Assembly (NCBI RefSeq): GCF_001642085.1
Contig: NZ_CP014699.1
Span: 248,001-312,000 of the forward strand
Direction of reading: 5' to 3'
Length of the DNA stretch: 64,000 nt
Source of the DNA: Streptococcus pantholopis
GTDB taxonomy: Bacteria; Bacillota; Bacilli; Lactobacillales; Streptococcaceae
The position numbers were made by a program, and so were the translations under genes. The notes under the pieces are model-generated. The model made no database searches and was not told the DNA's origin. It saw nothing but the letters and a program-made list of their open reading frames with translations. Position 1 is the first letter of the stretch. The number at the start of each line of letters is the position of its first letter. Shown here piece by piece: positions 8,959-18,581 of this stretch.

Positions 8959-10255
8959 GTCCTTGTCCCAAGGCTGGAACAATGTGACCTCAGCTACGGC
9001 GATTATCGATACGGATTATCTGCAGGGATTAGAGGATGGCTATAGTACGATAGAGAGCAGTATAGCGACGATAGACAGTGAGACGTCCAAGATTTACAGT
9101 TCGATATCTGATATCATCAGTTTGAGCAATCCCAGCAGTTCAGATATTACGACACCGTTGAGTGAAGCCAAGAAGGTATTGACGGATACCAAGAGCAACA
9201 TGGAGACTTTTAACGGCTGGACACAGGGGACAGAATTCAGTGAACTGTTAGCCAGTCAGGGGACGGTTTTAGCTTCTTTATCCGATTTGACAGGTGTGTC
9301 CTATGTTGATAAAGAGGCTTCGGCATTTTATTCGGATGCCAGTTTTGCGGACGGTGTCCAGACGACCTCTCGCAACATAGCTTCCACCTCTACCCCTCTA
9401 GAACTACTTGAAATAGTTGCTAAGTCTCTAAATTCTATTGCCGAAACATCAGGCTCATGGTGGTCAGGCTTTTCTGACATTTGGCAGACCTATGTCCAAT
9501 CGGTAGCGGATGATTCGAATTATAAGCGGATGAAGAGCGGTGTGGGCTTAGTCAGGGATTATTTAAAAATCTTTAATAATAAGAGCCATAGTGCCGCTAA
9601 TCTAGGCCGTCAGGCTTTTGAAGGGCTCAGCAAATCCTGGGATATGGTCAGCAAGTCTGGCAAGGACTTGTGGGCGGTTATGCGCCAGGTCAAGAACACC
9701 AAAGCTTGGAGTGCCCTGAGCAAGGTAGGCAGCAGCAAGGGCTGGAATCTGGCGGAGAAGGGCTATAAAGGGGCGACGAAGTTTTTCGATACGGTCAAGA
9801 ATCCGCTGAAGTCAGGTGCAAAGAGTTTAGGGAAGGTCGCACAGGTAGGCGGCTGGACGATGGTGGCAATGGAGGCAGGTGTTTACGGCTATCAGGGCTA
9901 TACCGATGAGGACAGCCGGACCTATCACAGCGTAGGCAAATCCGCCATTCATGCTGGGGTAGAGACCATTAAGAACGCCGGCCCGCTGGAAGCAACGGCA
10001 GCTTTCTCTAGTCTTGGAGCGGGCGGTGCAGTTGTTGGTTTTGCATTTGGAACAGCTAACTCGATTTTAGGGATGGTAAGTCCTGAACTAAAAGACAAGT
10101 TTTATGATAGCATAGAGAACGGTCTCTTTGATGCTTATGACGGGGCGGCCAAGGTAGTTAAGGATGTCGGTCAGACTGTTTCTGATAAGGCGAAGTCTGT
10201 CGGTCAGTCCCTGTCTCAGGGTTGGAACAGTGTGACCTCAGCTTTTGGTTTTTAG
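8959..10255 (+). pseudogene. Orphan LXG toxin cassette 2 (longer, chimeric 5' end)
   Basis: The 5' end is the last codons of a toxin (SLSQGWNNVTSA) fused in frame to an internal LXG-domain position (TAIIDTDYLQGLEDG) of the gene at 4506. The joint lies in the 10 bases GACCTCAGCT (8986-8995), which occur both in the toxin 3' end (6044-6053) and inside the LXG domain (4772-4781). The frame then runs to the normal toxin end with the cassette-1 type glycine zipper. TTG 8963 is the first possible start and has no ribosome site, so expression is doubtful. Confidence 0.8.
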
Positions 10256-10273
10256 GAAGGAGTGATCTGCTAG

Positions 10274-11173
10274 ATGAAGAAGTCCATCTTTAAAGCCAGC
10301 TTTGAGGAAAGCCAAGGCCTGGTGACCCAAGGGAAGTTTGTCCTAACGGCTGGAATGACCAGAAATAATAATCCTGTTCATATGGGTATTTTTAACAGGC
10401 TCTTCACGCTTGTGATTATAGGCTATTTTGCTTTTGGTCTTGTTTTGTATGGTTTGTTATTTGCCATGCCACCGTCCCTTTTTACCGATGTTGACCGGGG
10501 GCACTCACTGTTTGAAGCGGTTCACTTTATGTATCAGGTTTATCTTTTCTTACGACCGGCAGCCCTTTTATTCTATGTGTCCTTTTTTATCGTTATGACT
10601 CTATTCTATTTGCCTAAAAAGAATTTGAAGGTTCAGTCTTATTTTTACTTTTCTTTCTACTTTCCTTTTCTTACCTGTGCTGTCATCGCTTTGTTTTATT
10701 TTCTCAGTGCTTTTGCTTTTAACCGCTTTGGGTTTTCAGGCTTTCTGCTTCAGCTGGTAGCTGGTTTAGGGTTTATCATAGCCATTCTCTATCAGGGCTA
10801 TCGCGATGCCAGAAGGCGCTTGTATAATGAACCGCGTTGGCTGGGGGGGCTTGTGAAACTTATGGGTTATACGGTGTTAGCGGTCAGTGCAGTGCTTTTG
10901 GTCTTGAGCGGGACAGTGTTTAAAGGGCTGGCTAGTGATTTAAATGAGATGTGGTACAGCTATCTTTTGGGGCTTCTATTGTTGCCTGCTTTGATTATTG
11001 TTGGCTATGCTTGGCGTTTGTTGGTGAATCAGTTTATTTATCAGGCTTATTATATCTGGAAGTATCCGGAGGAGTATAAGGTTTATCTGAAGATTTCTGA
11101 TAAGGAGTGGTATAGTAAACGTGAGTTAAGGAGACGGGAGAAAGCAGCAAAAAAGAACAGCCGGAGCTCATGA
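10274..11173 (+). CDS. Polytopic membrane protein, probable immunity protein (class B paralogue)
   Basis: 299 residues with the same leader and the same N- and C-terminal thirds as the protein at 8028. A block of about residues 45-110 is different (for example PPSLFTDVDRGHSLFEAVHF). About six membrane segments. The mosaic pattern, identical flanks around a divergent centre, points to gene conversion between paralogues. The preceding toxin cassette has the same tail as cassette 1, so the divergent block may matter for something other than the zipper, or may be drifting. Immunity is inferred from context only. Confidence 0.75.
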   Translation: MKKSIFKASFEESQGLVTQGKFVLTAGMTRNNNPVHMGIFNRLFTLVIIGYFAFGLVLYGLLFAMPPSLFTDVDRGHSLFEAVHFMYQVYLFLRPAALLFYVSFFIVMTLFYLPKKNLKVQSYFYFSFYFPFLTCAVIALFYFLSAFAFNRFGFSGFLLQLVAGLGFIIAILYQGYRDARRRLYNEPRWLGGLVKLMGYTVLAVSAVLLVLSGTVFKGLASDLNEMWYSYLLGLLLLPALIIVGYAWRLLVNQFIYQAYYIWKYPEEYKVYLKISDKEWYSKRELRRREKAAKKNSRSS

Positions 11174-11198
11174 TTGTCTAAACTCAATTATCCTGCTT

Positions 11199-11253
11199 TA
11201 AATAGTCCCTGTCTCAGGGTTGGAATAATGTGACCTCAGCCTTTGGTTTTTAG
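11199..11253 (+). pseudogene. Last codons of a deleted toxin cassette
   Basis: Bases 11202-11253 match the final 15-16 codons of the LXG toxin (SLSQGWNNVTSAFGF, stop at 11251), followed by the usual AAGGAGTGATCTGCTAG leader. The 5' side (AATTATCCTG, TTTAAATAGTCC) matches the DNA just before cassette 2. So almost the whole toxin of the fourth module is gone while its immunity gene remains. Confidence 0.75.
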
Positions 11254-11271
11254 GAAGGAGTGATCTGCTAG

Positions 11272-12177
11272 ATGAAGAAGTCCATCTTTAAAGCCAGCTT
11301 TGAGGAAAGCAAGAGAATCATTAAACCTGACGTTCTAATCGGAAATCTTAAAGAGAACAATTCCATGAACTGGTCACTGCTCAATCGGCTTTTCACTTTT
11401 TTTGTGGCAGGATCTATAATGATTTTAGGCATGGCGGGGCTGTTGTTTGGGATGCCATTGGGCATTGGCGAGCATCCGGAAACTATCCGTTATCTATCCC
11501 CAGCCTCTGGTCGTCTGATGGGAGCCCTTGGGCAGGTGTTTCTTCTCCCCAATGCTGTAGCTCTCAGTATAATATTCCTCATCTTTTTCTTTACAGCTCT
11601 TTTTCCTCGGTCTGATTTGGCAAAACAACGTTTGATTGGTTTGCCATTTTTAGCAGGATTGATTTACTGCACTTTGATTATAACCACTTACTTATCCAGT
11701 GCCATAGCTTTCGACCGTTATGGGACGGCGGGGCTTTTGCTTCAGGTTACAGTCGGTCTTGTCTTAATGGTGGTGATTCTCTATCAAGGCTGGCGGAGGA
11801 CTAAGGCGGTCTTATATAGTGAAGAGTACGAGCCGCTGCTTTCAGCTAAGAGGCTTTTGCTTATAGTCGGTGCGATCAGTCTCTTTCTTTTGCTTCTGAG
11901 CGGCAGTGTTTTTCAGGGGTTGGAGACAGATTTGAATCGCCATTGGTACAGTTACCCCTTAGGTCTGGTTCAGCTCCTTGCCTTTGTTGTTTTTGGTTAT
12001 GGGTTTTGGTTCATTACGGATTTCTTTCTGTTTCAGAGTTATTACTTGGTCAAATACAGTCGGGAATATCAGTCTTACTTGGAGATACCAGATGAGGAGT
12101 GGTATCGCAATGGGCGTAAGAAAAAGCGGAGAGAGGAGAGACGTCAGAAGAAAGCAGCAGGCAGCGACAAGAGTTAA
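11272..12177 (+). CDS. Polytopic membrane protein, probable immunity protein (class A paralogue)
   Basis: 301 residues, class A by its C-terminal half (nearly identical to the protein at 6084 from about residue 180) and by its N-terminal segment IIKPDVLIGNLKENNSMN. The first half contains divergent membrane segments. It keeps the strong ribosome site although its own toxin has been lost, so the cell retains an orphan immunity gene. This is a common outcome in polymorphic toxin loci. The last gene of the array; the housekeeping rimP promoter follows. Confidence 0.75.
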   Translation: MKKSIFKASFEESKRIIKPDVLIGNLKENNSMNWSLLNRLFTFFVAGSIMILGMAGLLFGMPLGIGEHPETIRYLSPASGRLMGALGQVFLLPNAVALSIIFLIFFFTALFPRSDLAKQRLIGLPFLAGLIYCTLIITTYLSSAIAFDRYGTAGLLLQVTVGLVLMVVILYQGWRRTKAVLYSEEYEPLLSAKRLLLIVGAISLFLLLLSGSVFQGLETDLNRHWYSYPLGLVQLLAFVVFGYGFWFITDFFLFQSYYLVKYSREYQSYLEIPDEEWYRNGRKKKRREERRQKKAAGSDKS

Positions 12178-12264
12178 CTTGTCGTTTGGAATAACATTTG
12201 GCATTTGAAAAGGTTCAGCAAGATCCGTGCTCTACCTTTTTGTTTATAAAATCTTTCTATTTTC

Positions 12265-12293
12265 TTGCATTCTTTGCTTGTCTGTGTTATACT
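12265..12293 (+). promoter_or_regulatory. Promoter of the rimP-nusA-infB operon
   Basis: TTGCAT, a 17-base spacer, and TATACT. Downstream at 12320-12339 the leader holds a perfect hairpin GGCGAAGT-aagg-ACTTCGCC, of unknown function. Confidence 0.75.
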
Positions 12294-12388
12294 GTCATTA
12301 AATATTAAAAGAGAAAGGGGGCGAAGTAAGGACTTCGCCTCTTATCTGTGTCAGAAGAAGGACTGTTAATATAAAAGGAGGAAGCCTT

Positions 12389-12862
12389 ATCGCAAACCAT
12401 ATTGTTGAACGTGTTACCGAACGGATTGCCCCTGTAATTGAAGATCCATTTGTATTGGTTGATGTTGAATATGAAAAAAAGGGGGGCGATTATATATTAA
12501 GTATTTTAGTAGATAAACCTGGTGGTATTACTGTAGATGATACAGCAGAGCTGACAGATATCATCAGCCCTCTGCTGGATACCATCGAGCCTGATCCCTT
12601 TCCTGAACGGTATTTGCTGGAAGTTTCCAGTCCGGGTTTGGAGCGTCCTTTGAAAACCGCCGCCAGTTTAGCTGAGGCTGTTGGAAGCTATATCAATGTC
12701 AGCCTGTATAAGCCCATCGATAAGGTGAAGCATTTTGAAGGCGATTTGCTGGCTTTTGACGGACAAGTGCTAACGCTTATGTTTATGGACAAAGGGCAAG
12801 AAAAAACAGTGGATATCCCTTATCAGACGGTTGCTAAAGCCCGTCTGGCAGTTAAATTTTAA
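12389..12862 (+). CDS. rimP: Ribosome maturation factor RimP, with an apparent ATC start codon
   Basis: Needed for assembly of the 30S subunit. The conserved frame reads [21 protein letters not shown], then [20 protein letters not shown], the [14 protein letters not shown] segment and [10 protein letters not shown] strong ribosome site (AAAGGAGG, 12375-12382) is correctly spaced for ATC at 12389, and no ATG, GTG or TTG occurs in frame before TTG 12455. That TTG lacks a ribosome site and would remove about 22 residues belonging to the N-terminal domain. I therefore place the start at ATC. 157 residues from there, the usual size. A non-AUG start could make synthesis sensitive to IF3, as for infC; a base error turning ATG into ATC is the alternative. 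Confidence 0.85.
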   Translation: MANHIVERVTERIAPVIEDPFVLVDVEYEKKGGDYILSILVDKPGGITVDDTAELTDIISPLLDTIEPDPFPERYLLEVSSPGLERPLKTAASLAEAVGSYINVSLYKPIDKVKHFEGDLLAFDGQVLTLMFMDKGQEKTVDIPYQTVAKARLAVKF

Positions 12863-12925
12863 GAAAGGATTGTGCTTTTTCCTGTTACGCTAGCTAAAAG
12901 AACAGAAAAAAAGAGTGATAGAATT

Positions 12926-14095
12926 ATGAGCAAAGAGATGTTAGAAGCCTTCCGTATTTTGGAAGAAGAAAAACATATTGACAAAAAAGACATTATCGAA
13001 GCGGTTGAAGAATCTTTAAAATCTGCCTATAAGCGCCGCTATGGTCAGGCTGAGTCCTGTGTGGTCGAATTTGATGAAAAAACAGGCGATTTTCAGGTTT
13101 ATACTGTCCGTGAGGTAGTTGAAGAAGTTTTTGACAGTCGACTGGAAATCAGTCTTGAAGATGCTTTGGCCATCAGTTCTGCCTATGAAATAGGCGATAA
13201 GATTCGTTTTGCTGAATCAGTGGCAGAATTTGGCCGTGTGGCAGCACAGTCGGCTAAACAGACCATTATGGAAAAAATGCGGCGTCAGATGCGGGAAGTC
13301 ACCTTTAATGAATACAAAGAACGTGAAGGTGAAATCATGACAGGAACGGTTGAGCGTTTCGATCAGCGCTTTATTTACGTGAATTTAGGAACTTTGGAGG
13401 CTCAGCTGTCCCATCAGGACCAGATTCCGGGAGAAACCTTTAAATCGCACGACCGTATTGAAGTTTATGTTTATAAAGTTGAAAACAACCCTAAAGGGGT
13501 CAATGTTTTTGTCAGCCGCAGCCATCCTCAGTTTATCAAACGGATTATGGAGCAGGAAATTCCCGAGGTGTTTGACGGAACAGTCGAGATAATGAGCGTT
13601 TCCCGGGAAGCCGGTGATCGGACAAAGATTGCGGTACGCAGCCACAATCCCAATGTTGATGCAATCGGGACCATAGTCGGCCGCGGCGGCAGCAATATTA
13701 AAAAAGTAACCAGCAAATTTCATCCTAAGCGGATTGATCCTAAAACAGGTGCAGCTTTGCCGATGGAAGAAAACATTGATGTCATCCAGTGGGTTGATGA
13801 TCCGGCAGAGTTCATCTACAATGCTATTGCTCCTGCAGAAGTTGATATGGTGCTTTTTGATGATGAGGATCCTAAACGGGCGACCGTTGTTGTGCCGGAC
13901 AGCAAATTGTCTCTGGCTATTGGCCGGCGCGGACAGAATGTCCGCTTAGCGGCTCATCTGACCGGCTATCGCATCGATATCAAGTCGGCAAGTGAGTATG
14001 ATGAAATGGAAGCTCAGAGAGAAGAATTCCTGGCTGCAGAAGCTAAAAATGCTGAAAGTGAACCGTCAGAACCTGTTCTTGACGGAACGGAATAA
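12926..14095 (+). CDS. nusA: Transcription termination/antitermination factor NusA
   Basis: Binds RNA polymerase and modulates pausing and termination. 389 residues from ATG 12926 (MSKEMLEAFRILEEEK), the conserved N-terminus of streptococcal NusA. An upstream in-frame TTG at 12872 would add 18 residues that do not look conserved. In order: N-terminal polymerase-binding domain (about 1-125), S1 domain (from about 135, GEIMTGTVERFDQRFIYVNLG), then two KH domains, the second with LAIGRRGQNVRLAAHLTGY. The acidic C-terminal repeats of proteobacterial NusA are absent, as usual in Firmicutes. Ribosome site is weak (AAGAGTGA). Confidence 0.96.
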   Translation: MSKEMLEAFRILEEEKHIDKKDIIEAVEESLKSAYKRRYGQAESCVVEFDEKTGDFQVYTVREVVEEVFDSRLEISLEDALAISSAYEIGDKIRFAESVAEFGRVAAQSAKQTIMEKMRRQMREVTFNEYKEREGEIMTGTVERFDQRFIYVNLGTLEAQLSHQDQIPGETFKSHDRIEVYVYKVENNPKGVNVFVSRSHPQFIKRIMEQEIPEVFDGTVEIMSVSREAGDRTKIAVRSHNPNVDAIGTIVGRGGSNIKKVTSKFHPKRIDPKTGAALPMEENIDVIQWVDDPAEFIYNAIAPAEVDMVLFDDEDPKRATVVVPDSKLSLAIGRRGQNVRLAAHLTGYRIDIKSASEYDEMEAQREEFLAAEAKNAESEPSEPVLDGTE

Positions 14096-14116
14096 AAACA
14101 GAAAAAGAGTTTTTAA

Positions 14117-14413
14117 ATGCCAAAAACAAGAAAGATTCCTTTAAGAAAATCAGTCGTCTCAGGTGAAGTTATCGATAAGCGCGATCTTCTTAGAATCGTC
14201 AAAAATAAGGAAGGTGACATTTTTATTGATCCGACCGGCAAACAAAACGGCCGCGGCGCTTATATTAAACTGGATAATACCGAAGCATTGACTGCCAAGA
14301 AAAAAAAGGTTTTTGACCGTACTTTCGCTATGACAGTACCGGAAAGTTTTTATGACGACTTGATTGCTTATGTTGAACATAAAGTGAAAAGAAAAGAGCT
14401 GGGCCTTGAATAA
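14117..14413 (+). CDS. ylxR: YlxR family RNA-binding protein (DUF448)
   Basis: 98 residues, basic. The family signature GRGAYI is present (residues about 43-48, KQNGRGAYIKLD). YlxR proteins are small nucleic-acid-binding proteins encoded between nusA and infB; reported to bind the RNase P RNA or act on transcription, but the role here is not shown. The 3' end overlaps the next gene by 8 bases, so translation is probably coupled. Confidence 0.92.
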   Translation: MPKTRKIPLRKSVVSGEVIDKRDLLRIVKNKEGDIFIDPTGKQNGRGAYIKLDNTEALTAKKKKVFDRTFAMTVPESFYDDLIAYVEHKVKRKELGLE

Positions 14414-14708
14414 TTCAGAAAAAATCTCACAGCTTATCGGTCTTGCTTATCGCGCAGGCCGTGTCATTTCGGGTGAGGAACTGACTGTCAAAGCGATTCA
14501 GACCGGACAAGCTAAACTTATCTTTCTGGCTAGTGATGCCAGTCCTAATCTAAGTAAAAAGATAAAAGATAAAAGCAACTATTACAATGTAGAAGTCTCC
14601 ACAGCGTTTTCTACGCTGGAATTAAGTGCTGCACTAGGTAAGCCCCGAAAAGTGCTGGCTATTGCAGATGCTGGATTTTCAAAGAAAATGAGGACTCTTA
14701 TGGGATAG
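14406..14708 (+). CDS. ylxQ: YlxQ-type L7Ae-family ribosomal-like protein
   Basis: 100 residues, TTG start at 14406 inside the end of ylxR. L7Ae/L30e fold proteins bind kink-turn RNA; the signature AGRVISGEE near residues 17-25 and KLIFLASDASPN at about 37-48 are visible. Its place between ylxR and infB is the classic one. The function in Firmicutes is not established. Confidence 0.9.
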   Translation: MNNSEKISQLIGLAYRAGRVISGEELTVKAIQTGQAKLIFLASDASPNLSKKIKDKSNYYNVEVSTAFSTLELSAALGKPRKVLAIADAGFSKKMRTLMG

Positions 14709-14727
14709 ATGAATAGGAGGACACAAA

Positions 14728-17553
14728 TTGTCAAAGAAAAGATTGCACGAAATTGCAAAAGAAATCGGAAAAAGCAGTAAGGAAGTTGTCGAACGGGCGC
14801 AGTCGCTTGGTTTTGCCGTAAAAAGCCATGCTTCTAGTGTTGAAGAAGAAGATGCAGGCCGCATTATTGCAAGCTTTACCGCTGCAGCAAAGGAAGGAGC
14901 CGTATCGAAACAAGAACCGAGCAAAGAACAGACGCAGCCAGCTCCTAAAGCTGCAGATCCGGAGCCGCATCCAAAAGAGCAGCCGCAAAAAACGGCACCT
15001 GCGCCTAAAGCTGTTCAGAACACTGAACCATCAGCTTCCAAACCGCCGCTCAACCGTCCAAAAAGCCGCAACTTTAAAGCAGAGCGTGAAGCAAGGGCCA
15101 AGGCCGAAGCCCAACGCCGCCAGGCAGAGCAGCAGCAAAGAAAAGACCGCAAAGGGTCTTATCAAAAAGACGGCCGTCGGTCTGATAATGACAGGCAAAA
15201 TAGAAACCGTGATCAGCGCTATCATTCTAATAACCGCCGCAATAACGACCGCCGTTATGACCGCACAGCACAGCCCAATCAGCAGACAGCTCAGCCGGCT
15301 AAGGGGAAGGGGCGGATTGATTTTAAAGCGCGTGCAGCTGCTTTAAAAGCAGAGCAGAACGCCGAATATTCTCGTCAAAGCGAGACACGTTTCCGTGAAG
15401 CACAGGAGGCAAAAGCCAGAGCTGTGCGTGAACAGGAAGCTGCAAGACAAGCTCAAATAAAAGCTCAAGAAGCAGCCCAGCAGCAGCTTGAGGAGCAGGC
15501 AGCTCTCTCGGCAGCTCCGGAACTTCAAGCAGCTCCTCCTTTAGCAGACGCTGTTCCGAAGGCACAGGACAGCCGCCGTAAAAAGCAAGCCCGTCCTGAA
15601 AAAAGTCGTGACTTTACTCATGAAAATGAAGATGGTCCAAAACAAGCAAAAAATAAGAAAAACTGGAATAATCAAAACCGCGTGAGAAATCAAAGAAATA
15701 GCAACTGGAATAATACCAAAAAGAACAAAAAAGGCCGGAATAACCGCAATAGTCAGGCACCTAAACCTGTTACTGAGCGTAAGTTTCATGAACTGCCAAA
15801 AGAATTTGAGTACACTGCAGGCATGACTGTCGCAGAAATTGCTAAGCGCATAAAGCGTGAACCGGCTGAAATCGTCAAAAAACTGTTTATGATGGGAGTC
15901 ATGGCAACACAAAATCAATCGCTTGATGCTGATACAATTGAGCTGCTGATGGTTGATTATGGTATCGAAGCCAAGGCCAAAGTACAGGTAGATACAGCTG
16001 ATATTGACCGCTTCTTTGTTGATGAGGATTATCTTAATCCTGAAGAGATGGTTGAGCGTGCCCCTGTTGTCACAATCATGGGACATGTCGACCACGGGAA
16101 GACAACGCTGCTGGACACACTGCGCAACTCTCGTGTCGTCACAGGAGAAGCTGGAGGAATTACTCAGCATATTGGTGCTTATCAAATTGAGACAGACGGT
16201 AAAAGAATTACTTTCCTTGATACACCTGGACATGCTGCGTTTACCAGCATGCGGGCTCGCGGTGCTTCAGTAACAGATATCACTATTTTGATTGTAGCTG
16301 CTGATGACGGTGTGATGCCGCAAACAATTGAAGCCATCAACCATTCTAAAGCGGCTGATGTCCCGATCATCGTGGCTATAAATAAGATTGATAAACCGGA
16401 CGCTAATCCTGAACGGGTCATCGGCGAGCTGGCAGAATATGGTGTTGTTTCTACAGCCTGGGGAGGAGACTCAGAGTTTGTTGAAATCTCTGCTAAATTT
16501 GGCAAAAATATCGACGAACTGCTGGAAACAGTCCTCCTAGTCGCTGAAATCCAAGAGCTTAAAGCTGATCCAACAGTTCGGGCTATCGGAACTGTTATTG
16601 AGGCCCGCCTTGATAAAGGGAAAGGGGCAATCGCCACTCTTCTTGTTCAGCAGGGAACCTTAAATGTGCAGGATCCGATTGTCGTCGGGAACACTTTCGG
16701 CCGTGTCCGCGCGATGACTAATGACTTGGGCCGCCGTGTGAAAGCAGCGCCTCCTTCAACACCAGTATCCATTACAGGACTGAATGAGGCACCTATGGCC
16801 GGAGATCATTTTGCCGTCTATGAAGATGAAAAAGCAGCCCGGGCGGCTGGTGAAGAACGTGCTAAGCGTGCTCTTCTTAAGCAGCGGCAGACTACTCATC
16901 GGGTCAGCCTTGAAAATCTGTTTGACACTCTTAAAGCCGGTGAAGTGAAGTCAGTTAATGTGATTATCAAAGCAGATGTTCAAGGCTCTGTCGAAGCATT
17001 GGCAGCTTCTTTGCTTAAGATAGATGTTGAAGGCGTCAAGGTCAATGTCGTGCACTCTGCTGTCGGCGCTATTAATGAATCAGATGTTACCTTGGCTGAA
17101 GCCAGCAATGCAGTCATTATCGGTTTTAATGTCCGTCCGACACCGCAAGCCCGCCAGCAAGCCGAAGCAGATGAGGTTGAAATTCGCCTTCATTCGATTA
17201 TTTATAAGGTGATTGAAGAAGTTGAAGATGCCATGAAAGGCATGCTTGATCCGGAATATGAAGAAAAAATTATCGGAGAAGCTGTTATTCGTGAGACCTT
17301 TAAAGTTTCTAAAATGGGAACAATCGGCGGCTTCATGGTTCTCAGCGGCAAAGTGACCCGCGATTCAAATGTTCGTGTTATCCGTGACGGTGTTGTTGTC
17401 TTTGATGGGAAATTGGCCAGTTTAAAACACTATAAAGATGATGTCAAGGAAGTCGGCAATGCACAGGAAGGCGGACTGATGATTGAAAATTACAACGATC
17501 TAAAGATTGATGACAACATTGAAGCCTATATTATGGAAGAGATTGCTCGTTAA
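14728..17553 (+). CDS. infB: Translation initiation factor IF-2
   Basis: GTPase that brings fMet-tRNA to the 30S subunit and promotes subunit joining. 941 residues, TTG start at 14728 ([13 protein letters not shown]) after AGGAGG. Residues about 50-350 are low complexity, rich in Ala, Gln, Lys and Asn/Arg, typical of the streptococcal IF-2 extension. The IF2N domain follows at about 360-440, then the G domain with [12 protein letters not shown] at residue 452, DTPGH at about 498 and NKID at 552. Domains II-IV complete the protein, ending [14 protein letters not shown]. All GTPase motifs are intact. Confidence 0.98.
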   Translation: MSKKRLHEIAKEIGKSSKEVVERAQSLGFAVKSHASSVEEEDAGRIIASFTAAAKEGAVSKQEPSKEQTQPAPKAADPEPHPKEQPQKTAPAPKAVQNTEPSASKPPLNRPKSRNFKAEREARAKAEAQRRQAEQQQRKDRKGSYQKDGRRSDNDRQNRNRDQRYHSNNRRNNDRRYDRTAQPNQQTAQPAKGKGRIDFKARAAALKAEQNAEYSRQSETRFREAQEAKARAVREQEAARQAQIKAQEAAQQQLEEQAALSAAPELQAAPPLADAVPKAQDSRRKKQARPEKSRDFTHENEDGPKQAKNKKNWNNQNRVRNQRNSNWNNTKKNKKGRNNRNSQAPKPVTERKFHELPKEFEYTAGMTVAEIAKRIKREPAEIVKKLFMMGVMATQNQSLDADTIELLMVDYGIEAKAKVQVDTADIDRFFVDEDYLNPEEMVERAPVVTIMGHVDHGKTTLLDTLRNSRVVTGEAGGITQHIGAYQIETDGKRITFLDTPGHAAFTSMRARGASVTDITILIVAADDGVMPQTIEAINHSKAADVPIIVAINKIDKPDANPERVIGELAEYGVVSTAWGGDSEFVEISAKFGKNIDELLETVLLVAEIQELKADPTVRAIGTVIEARLDKGKGAIATLLVQQGTLNVQDPIVVGNTFGRVRAMTNDLGRRVKAAPPSTPVSITGLNEAPMAGDHFAVYEDEKAARAAGEERAKRALLKQRQTTHRVSLENLFDTLKAGEVKSVNVIIKADVQGSVEALAASLLKIDVEGVKVNVVHSAVGAINESDVTLAEASNAVIIGFNVRPTPQARQQAEADEVEIRLHSIIYKVIEEVEDAMKGMLDPEYEEKIIGEAVIRETFKVSKMGTIGGFMVLSGKVTRDSNVRVIRDGVVVFDGKLASLKHYKDDVKEVGNAQEGGLMIENYNDLKIDDNIEAYIMEEIAR

Positions 17554-17597
17554 AGCACCTGCAAAACTTCAGTGAATCGGCTATAGACAAATGAAAA

Positions 17598-17959
17598 CAG
17601 CGGGCTTTGTATCTTGTTAATTGAACACGGCCTAAAATCCTAGTGAAAAAGATGGCTGTCAGCATGATGCAAGCATCACTTGCCATCCCCTATTTTCATT
17701 CGGATTTCTTAACGGCCTTTGTATCTTGTTAATTGAACCCGCCCTAAAATCCTAGTGAAAAAGATGGCTGCCAGTGTGATGCTTAGGCATCACTTGCCAT
17801 CCCCTATTTTCATACGGATTTTTAAACGGGCTTTGTATCTTGTTAATCGAACACGCCCTAAGAGCTGTGCAAAAAAGACAGCCCTCCCTTGAGTCTTTAG
17901 TGACTCATCGGTCAGGCTCCTATTTTTGCTTTGCTCTTTAAACGGGCTTTGTATCTTGT
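17598..17959 (+). repeat. Modular intergenic repeat array R2, between infB and rbfA
   Basis: Three short units with junctions at about 17600-17632, 17711-17744 and 17824-17859, and a half junction at 17941-17959 directly before the rbfA ribosome site. Units 1 and 2 have AAAATCC/GGATTT arms around inner hairpins ATGATGC-aa-GCATCA and GTGATGC-tta-GGCATCAC. Unit 3 has arms AGAGCTGTGCAAAAA and TTTTTGCTTTGCTCT around GAGTC-tttagt-GACTC. Two junctions have mismatched stems (GGGC with GGCC; GGCC with GCCC), as expected if units recombine. Confidence 0.88.
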
Positions 17960-17973
17960 GTAGAAGGGGAGTT

Positions 17974-18327
17974 ATGGGACATTCGTTTCGTGTTGATCGT
18001 GTAGGTATGGAGATTAAGCGTGAGGTCAATGATATTTTGCAAAAGAAAGTGCGTGATCCGCGTGTCAAAGGGGTAACGATAACTGATGTTCAGATGCTTG
18101 GTGATCTATCCCTTGCCAAGGTTTATTATACAGTTATGAGTGATTTGGCGTCTGAGCAGCAAAAAGCTCAGATAGGGCTGGAAAAAGCGACTGGAACAAT
18201 TAAGCGTGAACTCGGCCATTATTTGACGATGTATAAGATACCTGACCTGCAGTTTATCAAAGACGAGTCAATTGCTTATGGCAATAAAATTGACCAAATG
18301 CTGCGCGATTTAGAAAATAAGAAATAA
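17974..18327 (+). CDS. rbfA: Ribosome-binding factor A
   Basis: 30S maturation factor that helps form the 5' helix of 16S rRNA. 117 residues from ATG 17974 ([18 protein letters not shown]) after AGAAGGGGAG. Visible family features are [24 protein letters not shown] and the C-terminal [22 protein letters not shown]. Upstream in-frame codons belong to the repeat array and should not be counted as protein. About 420 bases separate it from infB, filled with repeats. Confidence 0.95.
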   Translation: MGHSFRVDRVGMEIKREVNDILQKKVRDPRVKGVTITDVQMLGDLSLAKVYYTVMSDLASEQQKAQIGLEKATGTIKRELGHYLTMYKIPDLQFIKDESIAYGNKIDQMLRDLENKK

Positions 18328-18419
18328 AGGCCGGCCAAACTCTGCTTCTTTGTAAAAAACTTGCAGTTGCGATGCGGAGCGTCATTTGTCTGCCTTTTAT
18401 CTCTATGATTCTGACAGTT

Positions 18420-18460
18420 AAAATAAGAAAAAAGGGGCTGCCCCTTTTTTCTTATTTTTA
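18420..18460. terminator. Strong bidirectional terminator after rbfA
   Basis: AAAATAAGAAAAAAGGGGC and GCCCCTTTTTTCTTATTTT form a long, nearly perfect hairpin with flanking A and T tracts. Confidence 0.9.
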
Positions 18461-18518
18461 TATACTCTTTTGATATGGTTGAGGACATGCTGCCAGCTGT
18501 TTTTAATAAGCATTTTAG

Positions 18519-18560
18519 TTGACAACTGTCGTCAAACATCTTATAATGGTGACAAACATA
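18519..18560 (+). promoter_or_regulatory. copYAZ promoter with CopY operator
   Basis: TTGACA (18519-18524), 17 bases, TATAAT (18542-18547). The -35 overlaps GACAACTGTC (18521-18530), which fits the CopY box KACANNYGTM. GACAAACATA (18551-18560) fits with one mismatch and may be a second box. Confidence 0.82.
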
Positions 18561-18581
18561 GACGAATGAGGTTGATTTTCT

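Noticed and set aside
4042..12177. Integrated plasmid or prophage carrying the LXG array
   Set aside because: No integrase, replication gene or attachment repeats; base composition does not change sharply against murC or rimP.
15541..16233. Open frame of 230 codons on the minus strand
   Set aside because: Lies wholly inside infB on the opposite strand, has no ribosome site, and its composition reflects the complement of infB codons.
17598..17959. CRISPR array
   Set aside because: Repeats and interiors are of unequal length, the interiors are themselves related and fold into hairpins, and no cas genes are near.
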